Under the pieces are notes generated by a model, which did not search any database, was not told where the DNA came from, and saw only the letters and a list, made by a program, of their open reading frames with translations. A DNA stretch of 64,000 nucleotides from Lotus japonicus (taxonomy: Eukaryota; Streptophyta; Magnoliopsida; Fabales; Fabaceae), in NCBI RefSeq assembly GCF_012489685.1, contig NC_080042.1, forward strand, positions 46,738,066 to 46,802,065. The letters are read 5' to 3'. The translations under genes and the position numbers were made by a program. Every line of letters begins with the position of its first letter. The stretch's first letter is position 1. Shown here in pieces: positions 22,917 to 34,958 of this stretch.

Positions 22917-23879
22917 TGTAGTTCTTTTGATTTGCCAAAGGGGGAGATTGTAGTTCTTTTGATTGGCTGCTTTTTGCTTAAAACATGATGTGCAACCATA
23001 TGTTCCAACATCTGGAGCAACATGGTGTGTTTACGTATGTTGGTGGTTCAATTGCTGAAATCAAGTTGTTTGTTGGGCTGCTGACTGTAAGGGGATCCAG
23101 AAGACTTATCCTATGCTGTGCGTTTTATCTTCTGAAGGCGTGTTTCTTTTAATCTTGGCTGAAGTAACAAGATTGATAACGTGTGAACCAAGTCTATCTA
23201 AGAGTTTGAATTTCAATTTACTTGGTTCTGTTCTTTTACTATGGTAAGATTTGATTCCTTGAAGATTCTTTCTAGAAGTGCTTTTGTGGACTCTTTGACG
23301 TGCGACCCATTGAAGATCCAAGCCTCGTTTGAACGTCTATATAAAGGAGCTTATAAACCCTAGCCACATAGGGATTCTGAGAGAAATATACTGATCTTAG
23401 GGTTTATTATTTGTGAGTCCTGTTGTGAGTATTGTAACAACTTAGTGCTTCCTGTGCTATTGTAAGTACTAAGTTGATGTGTTTAGTTGAGTGCTAGTCT
23501 CATCAAACTTGTTATTGCTTTTGACAAGTGTGATCACTGAGGCAGTGATTGAGAGAAAGAGAGAAGAGGTTCTCATACTTAGGGGGAGACTTAAGTATTA
23601 AGCCACTGGTAGCAATAGGTAGAAAGGTTAGAACTGTGGATGTTCTTGGTGAACCTTTTGTACGTGCTTGACTATTATAGTGGATTATCTTTCTCGGGCT
23701 GTAATCCTCCAGACGTAGGTGATGTTCACCGAACTGGGTTAACAACTCCTTGTGTTCGTTTGTTTAACTGTTTGTTTATTTTTGATACTCTGATTGTGGT
23801 TTGTTGTGTTACATATTGTTGCAACATTGTGTATCAGATCTGTCCTAGGTGAATACGAATTTCACTCATGAATTCACTT
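22917..23879 (+). mobile_element. Copia LTR remnant with 16-bp stub, polypurine tract and LTR
   Basis: TGTAGTTCTTTTGATT occurs at 22917 and again at 22949, separated by TGCCAAAGGGGGAGAT, a copia polypurine tract. This reads as the first 16 bases of a 5' LTR, then the PPT, then the 3' LTR (22949 to about 23876): an element that lost almost everything between. The LTR interior (TAATCCTCCAGACGTAGGTG, GAACTGGGTTAACAAC) is related to the LTR at 5551-6432 in reverse. CTTAT flanks both sides (22912-22916, 23880-23884), but the right end lacks a clean CA, so the exact end is uncertain. Confidence 0.7.
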
Positions 23880-23884
23880 CTTAT

Positions 23885-24048
23885 TACCAACTACCCTCAT
23901 AATCGTTCCTGACTCTCACACCGGCCTCCTTCAACAACCCCGCGAACTCCGACCCATCCTGCTCCCCCTCACACAGCTTCTTTCTGGTTAGTTTTTCATC
24001 CCTTCTCTCTTTATTCTTTCCCTTTTTCATGATGCCCTCAACAGGAGC
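23885..24048 (+). pseudogene. Start of Tat additional antisense ORF, cut after a few codons
   Basis: Matches 50330-50480, including the leader and the ATG of the additional ORF (MMPSTGA here, MPSVGA at 50467). The plus-strand Tat LTR at 24049 interrupts it immediately. It shows the locus from 14483 is one Tat 3' end with an ORF antisense to the element. Confidence 0.65.
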
Positions 24049-24362
24049 TGGACTGGGCGAGACACAGGGGCCCTCGCCGAGAGGCGCTTGCCTCAGGGCG
24101 GTGAGTGGGCCAGAGAGTTTGGGCTTTCTCGAGAGGCCCAACAGGTCCACTAAGGACGGTAGGGGCGCTAGGCCCAAACCTAAGCCTATAAATAGGGGCG
24201 GTTACCATTTGTAAGGGACGCTTAGCTCATTTGAGAAATGAAAGCTTGAAATTCAGTTACTCTCTCTCTAAGCGGTTACGCTCTAAACTCTCTCTAGATT
24301 CTCGCATCACGATCCTTTCACTCTAGGTACCACACCTCATCTCTATGTTCTTGGATAGAACA
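24049..24362 (+). mobile_element. Tat-type 5' LTR (plus strand)
   Basis: Complete 314-bp LTR from TGGACTGGGCGAG to TTGGATAGAACA with TATA box CCTATAAATAGG near 24185. It is followed at once by a PBS-like TATGGTGCCGTATGTGGGGA and by gag, so it is a genuine 5' LTR and defines the ends of this family in the window. Confidence 0.85.
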
Positions 24363-24505
24363 TATGGTGCCGTATGTGGGGAACGGTAGATTTCGATTCC
24401 TGGACTACGTGGATTGTGATTTCGTTGAGAGAAGTTTGATTTTCTGTAGGATTTCCTTTGATTTTCATATTTCCGGCCAAATTCTTAGTTTGTGATCGGT
24501 ATTTG

Positions 24506-26301
24506 ATGGAAACACGTCGTCGACGACGCGACGGAGGGCTGGAGCAGCGACGCGGTTCACCACCGCGCCGTGTAAGAGGAAGGCCGCGCCGGGAAGAGGT
24601 CCGTCGCGAGCAACCTGAGCAACTGATTCCTCCTCCGCCTCCATCGCCGCCTCCTCCTCCTATTCCGACGCCTCTGTTGCCTTCTCCGCCATCCTCGCTT
24701 GAGCGACAGGGATCCCCGACGCACTCACCGGAGGTCTCGGGAGATACAACGCCGGTGGCTCAGGCTCCGATCACTGACCGCGATTGGAGACGCCTGATCC
24801 GCAATGTTGATGACATACGACAGCGGAATGATTACTTGCAGGAGCAGCTAGGGTACTATCATCATGAGAAGTAAGACGAGGGATAGCGAGAAGCAGAGGC
24901 TGTTGCAGAGTTCGAGCCGTTCTCGGCGACGGTGAGGGAAGTGGCCATCCCAGACAACATGAAGAACCTTGTTCTAGAGACGTACAGTGGGAAGACCGAT
25001 CCAAAGGATCATCTGCTTTATTTTAACACGAAGATGGTCATAAGCTCAGCTTCCGACGCGGTGAAGTGCAGGATGTTCCCGTCGACGTTTAAAGGTACAA
25101 CGATGGCTTGGTTCACAACTCTACCTCGGGGATCTATCACAAATTTTCGCGACTTCTCGTCGAAGTTCCTTGTTCAATTCTCTACGAGTAAGATCAAGCA
25201 GGTAACGATCGACGATTTGTATAACGTCCGCCAGTCAGAGGGTGAAACTTTGAAACAATATGTGAGGTGGCTCAGTGCAACATCTGTTAAGATTGAGGAG
25301 TCGGAACCGCATGCCTGTGCGCGAGCTTTTAAGAATGGATTGCAGCCGGGGAAGCTGAACAGTAAGTTGAGTCGTAAGCCTGCTCGGTCAATGGCGGAAG
25401 TACGTGCTCGGGCTAACACCTACATCTTGGATGAGGAGGACGACGGTTTCAAAAGGAAGCGCGCAAAGATGGAGAAGGACGGCGACCATAGGGATGTCTC
25501 GTCGATGGGTAAACAGAGGTGGGGAAAAGGGGAAAGCAGTAAGCGGCAGGATAAGAGGGGCAAGTCATCTAAAATATTTGTAAAAGAACAACTCTACCCA
25601 AAGAACGAAAGCTTTGAGCGTTGACGCCCGTGGCGTCAAGCCGATTCTCGCCGGCGGGAAGAATCGGGCAAAAGTCTGAGTGCACATCTGACGGAATTGC
25701 TCCAAGAGGTCAAGGCGACACACGCGGTCGAAGAGGGCGAGAAGGAAGCTAACCCGCCTCGGGCGGCCGTGGATAAAACCAAGTGGTGCGAGTACCATCG
25801 ATCGGCGGGTTATGACACCGGAGATTGCTTCACGTTAAAAAACGAGATTGAGATATTAATCAGGACGGGACGCTCACAGTTGAATGATCGAGGTGATCGC
25901 TGGCAAGGCGAACACCAGCAGGGGAATCACTATAAAGGGAGTCGTCAGCAGGATGACCGCCGGCGAGATGATTGTCGTCAATCGCCAGCAACCGACAAAA
26001 AGGAGACATTGGCAACAAGAAAGAAGGGAGCTGAAGAAACCTTCAACAAAGATCTCGAACCGCCAGTGGGAACGATAAATACAATCGCCGGAGGTTTCGG
26101 TGGAGTCGGTGACACACCTTCGGCAAGGCGCAGGCACGTTAGGGCGGTAACGTCAGTGCAAGAGAATGCAACTCCGTTCGGTTTTCATCACCCGGACATA
26201 GTGATATCATCGGCAAATTTCGAGGGAATCAAAACACACAAGGATGATCTCGTGGTGGTAATGGTAAGGATCCATAACTTTAATGCTGAGCGTTTCCTGA
26301 A
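24506..26301 (+). pseudogene. Tat-type Ty3/gypsy gag and start of protease
   Basis: The start is the Met of METRRRRRDGG, shared with 10856 and 43938. In order: Arg- and Pro-rich N-terminus; Retrotrans_gag capsid region (DPKDHLLYFNTKM, MAWFTTLPRGSITNFRDFSS); basic region; a Tat-style knuckle WCEYHRSAGYDTGDCFTLK; a linker (TPFGFHHPDIVISSANFEGI) and the first protease strand (KTHKDDLVVVMVRIHNFNAE). It is cut before the catalytic Asp. Stops at 24872, 24884 and 25622 break it into three pieces. At about 26302 the sequence switches to the 3' non-coding part of another Tat copy in reverse. Not functional. Confidence 0.85.
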
Positions 26302-27654
26302 CGAAGAAGATGTAGAGCAAGATAAAAATGTTAATAATCCTTAAATCAGCCGTGTAAGAACAATCTATTTTTCTAATTTTCTTTATGACTGCATGATTTA
26401 ATGAATGAACGAGCAAATACACAGTGAATGGATAAATGAATGAATGAATGAGCGAGTCTAACGACCCGCTACGTGTCTCGCCCTATGTTACGTCGCCATT
26501 TCGCACATGTCTCCAGTGCTTGAATCTGAGTTTCGCGTGAATAACCTTGAGAGTGTGCTGGGTATAGCTAGGGCTTTTGCTCAGCCTTTGACCGAGGCTT
26601 TGTTCACACGCTTTTCCCATAAGATCAGGTGTGGCCCCACCAGCCTTATTAGGCGGGGACTTATGGTTGCTAGGGACCGAATGGCCATGTGGGTTGCCCA
26701 AGGCTTGGCCTAGTTAAAAATACTCCCCCGCGTTTCGGGGAGACTTGACTCGCCCATATTTTGGGGAGGTTCTTGGGATAAGAAGCTTATCCGCACACGT
26801 CGCCAACGGGTGGCTTCGGTCAGCGCCGGACTTTCCAGAGCGATCCCCAGACATCAAGGTCGTGTTAGGATCGCCACCTTCAGGGAATTTTTCCCACCAG
26901 GCTGTCGTCTCAATTCAGTTGAGGGTTAGGAGTATTGCTGAGAATATCCTTGTATATTTTATTTGTTAAAAGGTTTTACATTCGAGGGATGCCTCGTTAA
27001 AAAACTCCCGTGGTGGAGAAAAAGAGTGCATCTTTATTTTTGTCCTAGTTCTTCAGTCTCCTCGCCGCGCCCTTCCTCTGTCGCCGGCTCCCTTGATCAG
27101 AGCACCACACCTAACACCCCATCCTTCGGCTCGTCGCCCTGCTCGACGACTCTACAGTAAAAGAGGGAGGCTTTCCTAGCTCGTTCTCTCGTCCGACGCG
27201 TTGGTCTGCCTTTGTTGGCCTCATACCCGCGGCCTCCGCTGGGTTCTCGCACTTCATATTATTCCTTCTCTTATCCTGAAGGCACTCTAACTGGTCCCCT
27301 TCTTCCTTCGTCTTCCAATTACCCTGAGTCAGACCAACTTCCCTGCTTGCCCCCTATAGCTCCACCTTTTTCACCTTCCTTCTCGCCAACTTTACTGGCC
27401 TATTGAATGTGGGAAATCATCGGAGCGTTGCCTCCTCTTGTTCCCAGCAAAAGAGTCCACGTTGTCCTCTTCCAACCTATCCAGGCGCCCTTCCTACTCG
27501 GTGGTAAGCCTAGGCTCAATTGCTAGCACGCCCATACTGGATGCGTCCATATCCCAATTCTCCCAACGCCTCTTATCAATGGTGCAAGTAGGTTGTTCAT
27601 TCTGCCCTGTCTCTCGGCTTTCTCTGTCCTAACTTCGATCTTTTCTTGACCTTT
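26302..27654 (-). repeat. Tat PR-RT linker remains and 3' non-coding region
   Basis: Read on the minus strand this continues from the protease at 27655. Around 27490-27530 it matches the linker segment at 47970-48010 (VLAIEPRL). From 27060 down to about 26540 it matches 48500-49000 in reverse (for example GAGGGATGCCTCGTTAAAAA). RT, RNase H and integrase are absent. The leftmost part (26340-26460) has short ATGA-type repeats. The plus-strand ORFs of 60-75 codons here are not credible genes. Confidence 0.6.
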
Positions 27655-29394
27655 TTACGCTTTCGCTGATCTGTTGCTCCCGCCTGCTCGCGGCTCTAGC
27701 CCTGTGCAGCTGGCTGTTTCCTGTCCGCCCTTAGAGACTTCAATTTCATGACACCTGTGCCCATCATTAACTCCCTTCTTACCATATAAACTAAGGCAGT
27801 TGATGTAGCATTCCCTTGCCCCTCGCTGATCTACTGCGATTTTCCCTACTTTACCGCAAATTAGTGGGAACTTTACCGCCAGGCGAGCCGTTGATATCAC
27901 TGCGCAGAGGCGATTCAACGTGTTCCGTCCTATGATGACATTGTATGCCGCCACAACCTGCAAGACCAAATACCTTATGCGCAGAAGCTCAGCGTTTTCG
28001 CCAACCCCAAAGACCGTAAACAAATCCTCGTAGCCGCGCACCTGGACCTGCTTCCTAGAGAAACCTACTAGGGTCCCCGTGTACGGCTTCAAATCCTTGT
28101 CCGTTAGTCCCAACTGATCAAATGCATCTCTGTAAATGATATATGCGGAACTGCCCTGGTCTAGAAGCACTCTTTGCACATTAAAGCCATTGATTCTTAC
28201 CATTACCACCACTAGGTCGTCTTTGTGCGTCTTAATCCCCTCAAAATCTGTCGACAATATCACTAAATCTGGGTGTTGACAACCCCGGATACTCTTGTAC
28301 CGATGCTACCGCCTTATCATGCTTTCATCTCGTCGTCGACCTGTTGCCGCCCTCGCCGAAGCCTCCTGCGATTGTGTTGATCGTTTTAACTGACGACTTG
28401 ACATCGCTGTTGAAAGTTTCTTCAGCTCCTTTCTTCCTTGCCACCTTCGTCCTCTTCGTCCTCTTCCTGCCTGTTGGTCCTTGTTTGATTCACGGTCTGT
28501 TGCTCGTGATCGCCTCGCTCTGATCAGCCTTCCGACTTTGCCTTTCAACGTGAAACAGTCACTGGTGTCATGGCCTTCCAAGTGGTGATATTCGCACCAC
28601 TTTGTCCGGCCTTCCAGCCTTCTCCATGAATCAATTCCATTTTTACCACTCTCGATTGCTTGCGTCACCTCCACCTCTTGGAGCAACTTTGCCAATTCTT
28701 CGTTCGAGCACCTCTTTGGCCTCCCACGCCGTCGAGGGCCGGTTGTCCGCCGCGGGCGTAGACGTTCAACGTCCTCCTTTCTCGAACAGGGTTGCTTCCC
28801 TTCGAATTTCTCAACAAATTGCACGACCTCCTTGTCCTTTCGCGTACTAGTTGCTTCCTTTCTCCGTATCCGTTTTCCCGCCAGCGACACATTCCTTCGG
28901 CCGCTTAATTTTTCCGCCTTTACTCGTTTCCTCTTGAATGCGTCGTCCTCCTCTTCTAGGATGTAGGCACTCGCCCGGGCGCGAGCCTCTATCATCAAGT
29001 GCCCTGGTTTTCGATTCAGCTTGCTGTTAAGCTTTCCCGACAGCAATCCATTTTTTAAAGCGTGCACGCATGCCTGAGGCTCCTACTCCTCGATTTTCAT
29101 GGACGCATCACTGTACCCCTTCACGTATTGTTTCAAAGTTCCTCGCTCCATCTGTCGAACGTCATACAGATCTTCAATTGTTACCGACTCGATCTTGCTT
29201 GCAGAGAACTGAATAAGGAATTGCGACGAGAAGTCGCGGAACTTTGCTATAGATCCCCTTGGCAAAGCCATAAACCAAGCCTTAAATGTGGATGGGAACA
29301 TCCTGCACTTCAAAACATCGGAAGCTGCGCTTATTGCCATCTGCATATTGAAAAAAAGCAAATGATCCTTTGGATCAGTTTGCCCGCTGTACGC
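27655..29394 (-). pseudogene. Tat gag C-terminal part and protease (minus strand)
   Basis: From 29394 leftwards: capsid segment FRDFSSQFLIQFSASKIESV, an in-frame stop between EE and EPQAC near 29080, RKPGHLMIEARARASAYILE, the knuckle WCEYHHLEGHDTSDCFTLK, then an aspartic protease with VLLDQGSSAYIIY (DQG in place of the usual D-S/T-G), a Tat-like variant, and the flap region to VIIGRNTLNRLCAVISTARL. Frame changes separate gag from protease. The gag N-terminus lies beyond the Athila solo LTR at 30731-31015. The element has lost RT, RNase H and integrase. Confidence 0.82.
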
Positions 29395-30725
29395 TGATGA
29401 CCCTATTTTAGTAGTGTTTTTAGGGTCATTTTTTTGGTTGTTTTGAGTCTTTTTGTTGAGTCTCATGTAGTGTTTCATGCATTCTCATGCATTTTTATTC
29501 TTTTCTTTAGTTTTTATTTCGTTTTGGTAATTTAGTAGTTTTTTAGATAGTTTTCTTGCATTTTAAGTAAAGTTTAGGACTTGCATGGTTTTGTTGTGTT
29601 TTATGAGAGACTTCTTGTGCTAATGAGCTCTTGGAGCTTCTAGAATCTTCCTTGTCTTGTTGGTTAGGTTTGGAGTGCAGAAACTGAAGGAGAAGGAAGG
29701 CCAAGAAGCATGGAATTGATGAAGAACATAAAGAGAATTGAAAAGAGGAGTTTCAGAAGCCAAAAAGTCATTTTCAGGCGAGCTAGAGCGCCTAGGCGCT
29801 GGGAGTGGGCGCCTAGGCGCCAATAGGGTCAGAGAGCATGTTTTTCAACATGCAATTGGCGCTCAGGCGCTCTGAATTGGCGCCTGAGCGCCCAGTTTCG
29901 TTAGTTTCAGCCTATAAATAAGGCTTAGGCCAATTTCTTTGATACATTTTTTCATTTCACTCATTTTTGGTCAAGTTTGAGAGCTGAGGAGAACTTTGGG
30001 GCCAAGGGAGGCTTCCAACTTGTACTTTTCCTCAGGTTTTATTTACATTTTCTTCATGAATTCACTAGCCATGAGTGGCTAGTTTACTTTTTGCTTTGGG
30101 TTAAGAGATTCTATGAAACTTTAGTTTATAAATCCTATCTCTATGCATGAGTCTTGATTCAATCTTGTATTTCAATTCCTTATTGCATGTTTAGCTTTGG
30201 TGCACCTTTGCTATAGGCTAGATTATAATAGAATGGAAATTTGTTATGATTTAGGGACATGAATTGGAATAGATCCTTCTATACTTGCTTCTAGGAATAG
30301 AGTGAGGGTAGGGTTTTGTTGGCCTGAATAACCATGCTTTCATACCTCTTATGAATGATTAAGTACGCAAGGAATTGGGCTTAACTTTCAATTTGAGAGA
30401 ATTACTTTTATGAGGAATCAACTAGTAAGTACATAGGCTATAACAACAAGAGTGGAATCAAGGATTCACATGCATAGGATAGGTGGACTAAAATAGATTA
30501 GATGATCAAACACCCAAGGCAATTTTCCATCAATTGTTATTTACATCATTTTCAACATTGCTCTTTTGCAAAACTTTCATCACAATCAACCAAAACCAAT
30601 TACTGAATTTTACTGTTTAAAGAACTTGCAAACTTTAGGCTTAAATCAATAATTCTCACTCACAATCCCTGTGGTTCGATAATTTAAAACCCGGAGGTAT
30701 TCGTACACTTGCGAATTGACCAACA
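29395..30725 (+). mobile_element. Athila-type solo LTR
   Basis: 1,331-bp LTR, TGATGACCC...GACCAACA, with a perfect TSD TACGC (29390-29394, 30726-30730). Same family, opposite orientation, as the LTRs at 51928-53251 and 59908-61218. It splits a Tat gag frame exactly at the TSD. Upstream of the TATA box (CCTATAAATAAGG near 29912) lie GC-rich palindromic repeats (GGCGCCTAGGCGCC type, 29785-29900). No internal sequence remains. Confidence 0.93.
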
Positions 30726-31015
30726 TACGCTGCCAACACAAGCATCCTCATGTCATCCGGTATAGCCACCTCTCTCACCGCCGCTGAGAACGGCTCAAAC
30801 TTCGCGACGGCCTCGGCTTCCCTCACTTCTTCACCCCACTGTTTGAGGCGATAGTTCTCTAATTCCTCCTGTAAACAATCGTTTTGCAGTCTTACGTCAC
30901 CACCTCGTGCATGGTGCACCTCTTTGCGGCGCAACCTCCTTCTTGAGCGACGCGGTGGGGAACCATTCCTCTGCTCCAGCTCGTCGCTGCACCGTTGGCG
31001 ACGTGACTCCATCAA
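30726..31015 (-). pseudogene. Tat gag N-terminal part (minus strand)
   Basis: Begins with an Arg-rich N-terminus (SRRQRCSDELEQRNGSPPRR), then FEPFSAAVREVAIPDDMR, and is broken at the Athila solo LTR; the reading frame resumes at 29394. To its right are the leader and PBS (31135-31154) and the 5' LTR. Confidence 0.82.
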
Positions 31016-31154
31016 GTTCCGTCAGATGACTAGAGTTTAAAAAAAATCCAAAAATCGAAGTAAAATTGCACAGAAAATATGATTTCTCTCGACCAAATCA
31101 CAATCCACGTAGTCCGGGAATCGAAATCTATCGATCCCCACAGACGGCGCCAAA

Positions 31155-31478
31155 TGATATATCCAATAACATAGAGATGAGGTACGGTACCTAGGGTGAA
31201 AGGATCGTGACGTGAGAATCTAGAGAGAGTTTAGAGCATAACCGCTTAGAGAGAGAAACTAACCGAATTTCAATCTTGTTATTTGTCAAATGAGCTAAGA
31301 GTCCCTTACAATAATTGGTAACCGTCCCCTATTTATAGATTTGGGAGTTGGGCTTGGCGCCCCGAACTTCCCTTAATGGGTCAGTTGGGCCTCCCGGGAG
31401 AAGGCCCAATATTCCGGCTTGCACGTCGCCTTGGGCTGGCGCGATTGGGCGAGGGACCCTAGGGTCTTGCCCAGTCCA
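31155..31478 (-). mobile_element. Tat-type 5' LTR (minus strand)
   Basis: 324 bp, TGATATATCC...CCAGTCCA, with PBS-type GGCGCC on its left. Its right flank (CATGAATAACTC) is the family C LTR, the same insertion site as the LTRs ending at 1164 and 8482, so this is the same Tat insertion before its duplication. Confidence 0.82.
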
Positions 31479-33369
31479 CATGAATAACTCTTAACAACTA
31501 GGTACAATACTAAACGTTTCCCCGTGTTACAAAACAAAGCATGACTCCCATAACTAAACCACCTATAAAAGACTAGCTCCTCCGACTAACCCTTGCAAGA
31601 ACCTCCACTATACTCGGCACCTGAACGATGTCGCATAGAACATCATTCCAACAGAAGGGTCAGCACTCATATCATATGGATAAGCATAATAATAAATATT
31701 GTAAAAGCTTATCTATGTTCCACATAAATTTTTCACACTTCACTAACAAATAATAAATTATGTAATTTAATATAATCAATTAATCTCACAGTTATGACAA
31801 TACTCCATAATTCATAGCATCAAGTAAGCAAATATTATTGTCTCCAATTACCACAACATCAAATCTCAAAAAAAAAAAATTACAATTATCATTAATTAGC
31901 ATCAACATCTCCCTAACACATATGACTCAAGTGAGACTCGTGCAAATGCATTTGGTACCAAAGTTGTTATCCTTAGCGGTATCACCGCGTCCACTCCAGA
32001 CAGATAACCACCAATAAAGCCCTCGCTCTAGGCTTCAAAACCACTCCAGTTTTGGAACAAGTCACTAGCCTCCACGAGAACTAGCAAACATTGCCTCTTG
32101 ACAACTATGCAGTGTATTGTGCAAAACTCAACTACCATATGCATATTCAGACCATCTCCAAGTCTTAATTATATTAGCATATTCATCACCAGCTCAACAA
32201 TTCAAATCATCTCCAATTTCACAAAACAAACACTTACATGTTATCAATCACACAACTTGCAATCAGAGTAACTTAACAACTTAACACATAACATCAATTT
32301 AGAAATAACATCATATAATGAACTATTAAACATATGTAAATTATATATAATGCATGTATAACAGGTTATGCAATTATTATACAAAAAATGGATTCTTCCT
32401 AATTTTCCCCAAAAATTCGTCATCTCCCTGCACCATCCCCCTCATGCGCGCGCTACCGTGCGCACCACTACCTACATGTGCCACCTCCCTTGCGCGCAAC
32501 CCTCGTCATGGCCGCGCGCCACCACGCCTTGCGCATCACCACGCGCGCGCACCACATCTTTTTTCAAAAACAAGATTTGCACCTAAAATGACTCATTTTA
32601 TTCAAAACGATTATAAATTGTACAGCAACTTAGGCCAATTTTTAAATACCTCAAATACAATAGGAAAAATCCAATATTTTTATCATGGTTCCATATACAT
32701 GTTTTGTAAATCCCTGTAAAGTTTTAAGTCAAAATTCGAAGTACAAAACTCAGGAAAAATCTAACACTAACAGTAGTGCGTGAGAAACGAGACAACTTAA
32801 TCTATCCTCACTGAAACGCATATAACTCGAGCTACAGACGTCGGAATGACGTGAAGCCAGCAGTATAAGCTTAATAACAGAAAGGGCTACAACTTTTATG
32901 AAGACTACTTCTTCAAATTCGGTCAATAACACAACTCGAAATAGGGTTCAAGAGCCCGAAAATTTCTACAGCCTCATGCGCGACGCGCTACCCCCTCTCT
33001 TCCACCCACATTTCATAACCATAAATTCAACTATCCTCCTTCAGTTTAGAAAAAATTTGCATCCTAGGGTTCCTAAATCAGGCTTTCTATCATTATCCAC
33101 TATCATACCAATCCAGAGAACATGAATTCAAATCCTTACCTCTTGTAGATCAACTCTAGGTTTTCTCCACTTTTTCTCTTCTCCTCCCCCTTTTCACGTG
33201 TTTCTTGTTTTGCTCCTCTTTTTCTCTCTTTCACGTGTTCTCTCCTTCTGCTCTTCTAATCCTCATTTTTCTTTCTCTCTCTATTTATTTCACTCTTAAC
33301 CCTAAACTAGTAACACTAGTGGGTTCCACTCCTAACTACTCCCACCAAAACCTAACAACCTTATTTATC
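31479..33369 (+). repeat. Chromovirus-type LTR (family C) in block B, left part
   Basis: Aligns with 8640-10540. Compared with block A it lacks about 160 bp right after the Tat LTR, bounded in block A by the direct repeat ATGAAATAACTCTTA (8484-8498, 8648-8662). It is interrupted at about 33370 by roughly 10.2 kb of extra DNA and resumes at 43608. Confidence 0.7.
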
Positions 33370-33947
33370 TATACTAGTATACCTACCCGTGCCATGCACG
33401 GGTAATATTGTTTGAAATTTTGTGAAATTATTATATTTGAAATACTTGTGGAAAAATTATATTTAAACTGGTTCAATTTTCTTGTGCTTGTTTTGTGGCT
33501 AAGTAATATATTACAATTTATTTTCAATATTGTATTAAGCAGATGATAATGAAATATATATTGCAAATGAAAATTTAGATTATAAGAACAATATCTTGAA
33601 TTTAACAAAACGACTCATTTCATATTTGAAAATGATGACATTTAAACATACATTTTATCGGTGAATATTCTCTATAAAAATGGAAACAATTGCTTCTTTT
33701 TCAGTTGTTATTTCACCATTCTAATCACATTTGTATACAAATCGACCCTTGTACTACATCTCATTGAAGAATATTTCCAGATTTGTTGAACATATATCAA
33801 TTCCAAGGCTTAAGCAACCATGTCTTGAACATACAAACAAATATATAATGATTTTTCTTCAATTTTACTACTATATTTTATAAATTTCTATTTTGCAAAT
33901 AGACTACTCACCAACTGGTTAGTTATTACATTCCTTCAAGATCATCT

Positions 33948-34430
33948 TGTTGTGATATCAAGTGTGTGTAAATCTCACATTAGAAGGTAAAAGGGCTCAT
34001 ACACATAATGTCTTAAAGTTTTAAATCCACTTGTTGTTTACTCTTTAGCTCAATGTGATGACTCTCTGTAGTTTTAATCATCTTCTTTGGTTTATCAGTG
34101 GTAAGAGAGCCAATAGTTGTTTGGTCATGGTGACCAGCTCCTTGTGTCGAAAGTTTTCATGGCAATGTTGTGACCAGACGACCTGTCTCGTTGATCAGCC
34201 CAACGTCGGTGCAAGTATTTAGAAGCTTTCGCTTTCGTTTGAGATACACTCACACTTGAGGGGAGATTGTTGTGATTTCAAGTGTGAGTAAGTCTCACAT
34301 TGGAAGATAAGAATAACTTAGAGCGGTTTATAATTGAGGACCCACCGAAAACTTAGGGTTTTAGGTGAAAGATGTGGTGTCTAATCCACTTGTGGTTTGC
34401 TTTTTAACCCAATGTGACTTTACCCAATTA
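33948..34430 (+). mobile_element. TRIM-like miniature copia element
   Basis: TGTTGTGATATCAAGTGTG at 33948 and TGTTGTGATTTCAAGTGTG at 34268 begin two direct repeats of about 150 bp. After the first comes TGGTAAGAGAGCC (34099-34111), close to the tRNA-Met PBS TGGTATCAGAGCC. Just before the second is GAGGGGAGA (34258-34266), a polypurine tract. The interior is only about 170 bp and non-coding. The terminal repeats are diverged and no TSD was found, so it is old. The right end is approximate. Confidence 0.65.
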
Positions 34431-34958
34431 AATAATCATAAACTATAAAAAAATCTCATTGTGGATTTAGATATTTTTTCTTCAAACCCTTCTTCGTTTC
34501 TTACTCTAAACACAGCCGCATATAGCCGGTCATATGTAAAAACATGATTAGAAAGATAACAACATTCAATAAAGACTGCCCTTAATTTTTATTAATAGTC
34601 ATGACAAATTATAGTGATATTCGAACGGTCTTCTATCAAACTTCAATAGAAATTATGAATCAGAAAGAACTAAATTCATTTTGGAAAAGAAGATTTTATC
34701 ACCAACATTAATATAGTAATTTTTTATCAGTTGCATTACATGTAAATATTTTGTGCTTATTATCTCTATGAAACATGTTTTCATTCTCAATTTATTAGTT
34801 TTTCTAAATATATGTACTCAATTTATAAAATGAACTATCTCAATATTACATAAAACTGTACTACCCTCTAACAAATTGAATACTAAACAACTTTCTCAGT
34901 AAAATGTTTATTCCCTTGTTATGTTTTTATAATTTATAGTTTAAAATTAATCAGTACT

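Noticed and set aside
22913..23885. TSD TTATT for the copia remnant
   Set aside because: It matches exactly on both sides, but would force ends GTAG...CTTC; CTTAT keeps the TG start. Neither gives a clean CA, so the end was left uncertain.
28602..28850. Plus-strand ORFs opposite the Tat gag and protease
   Set aside because: Mirror frames of the GC-rich coding remnant, with no family resemblance.
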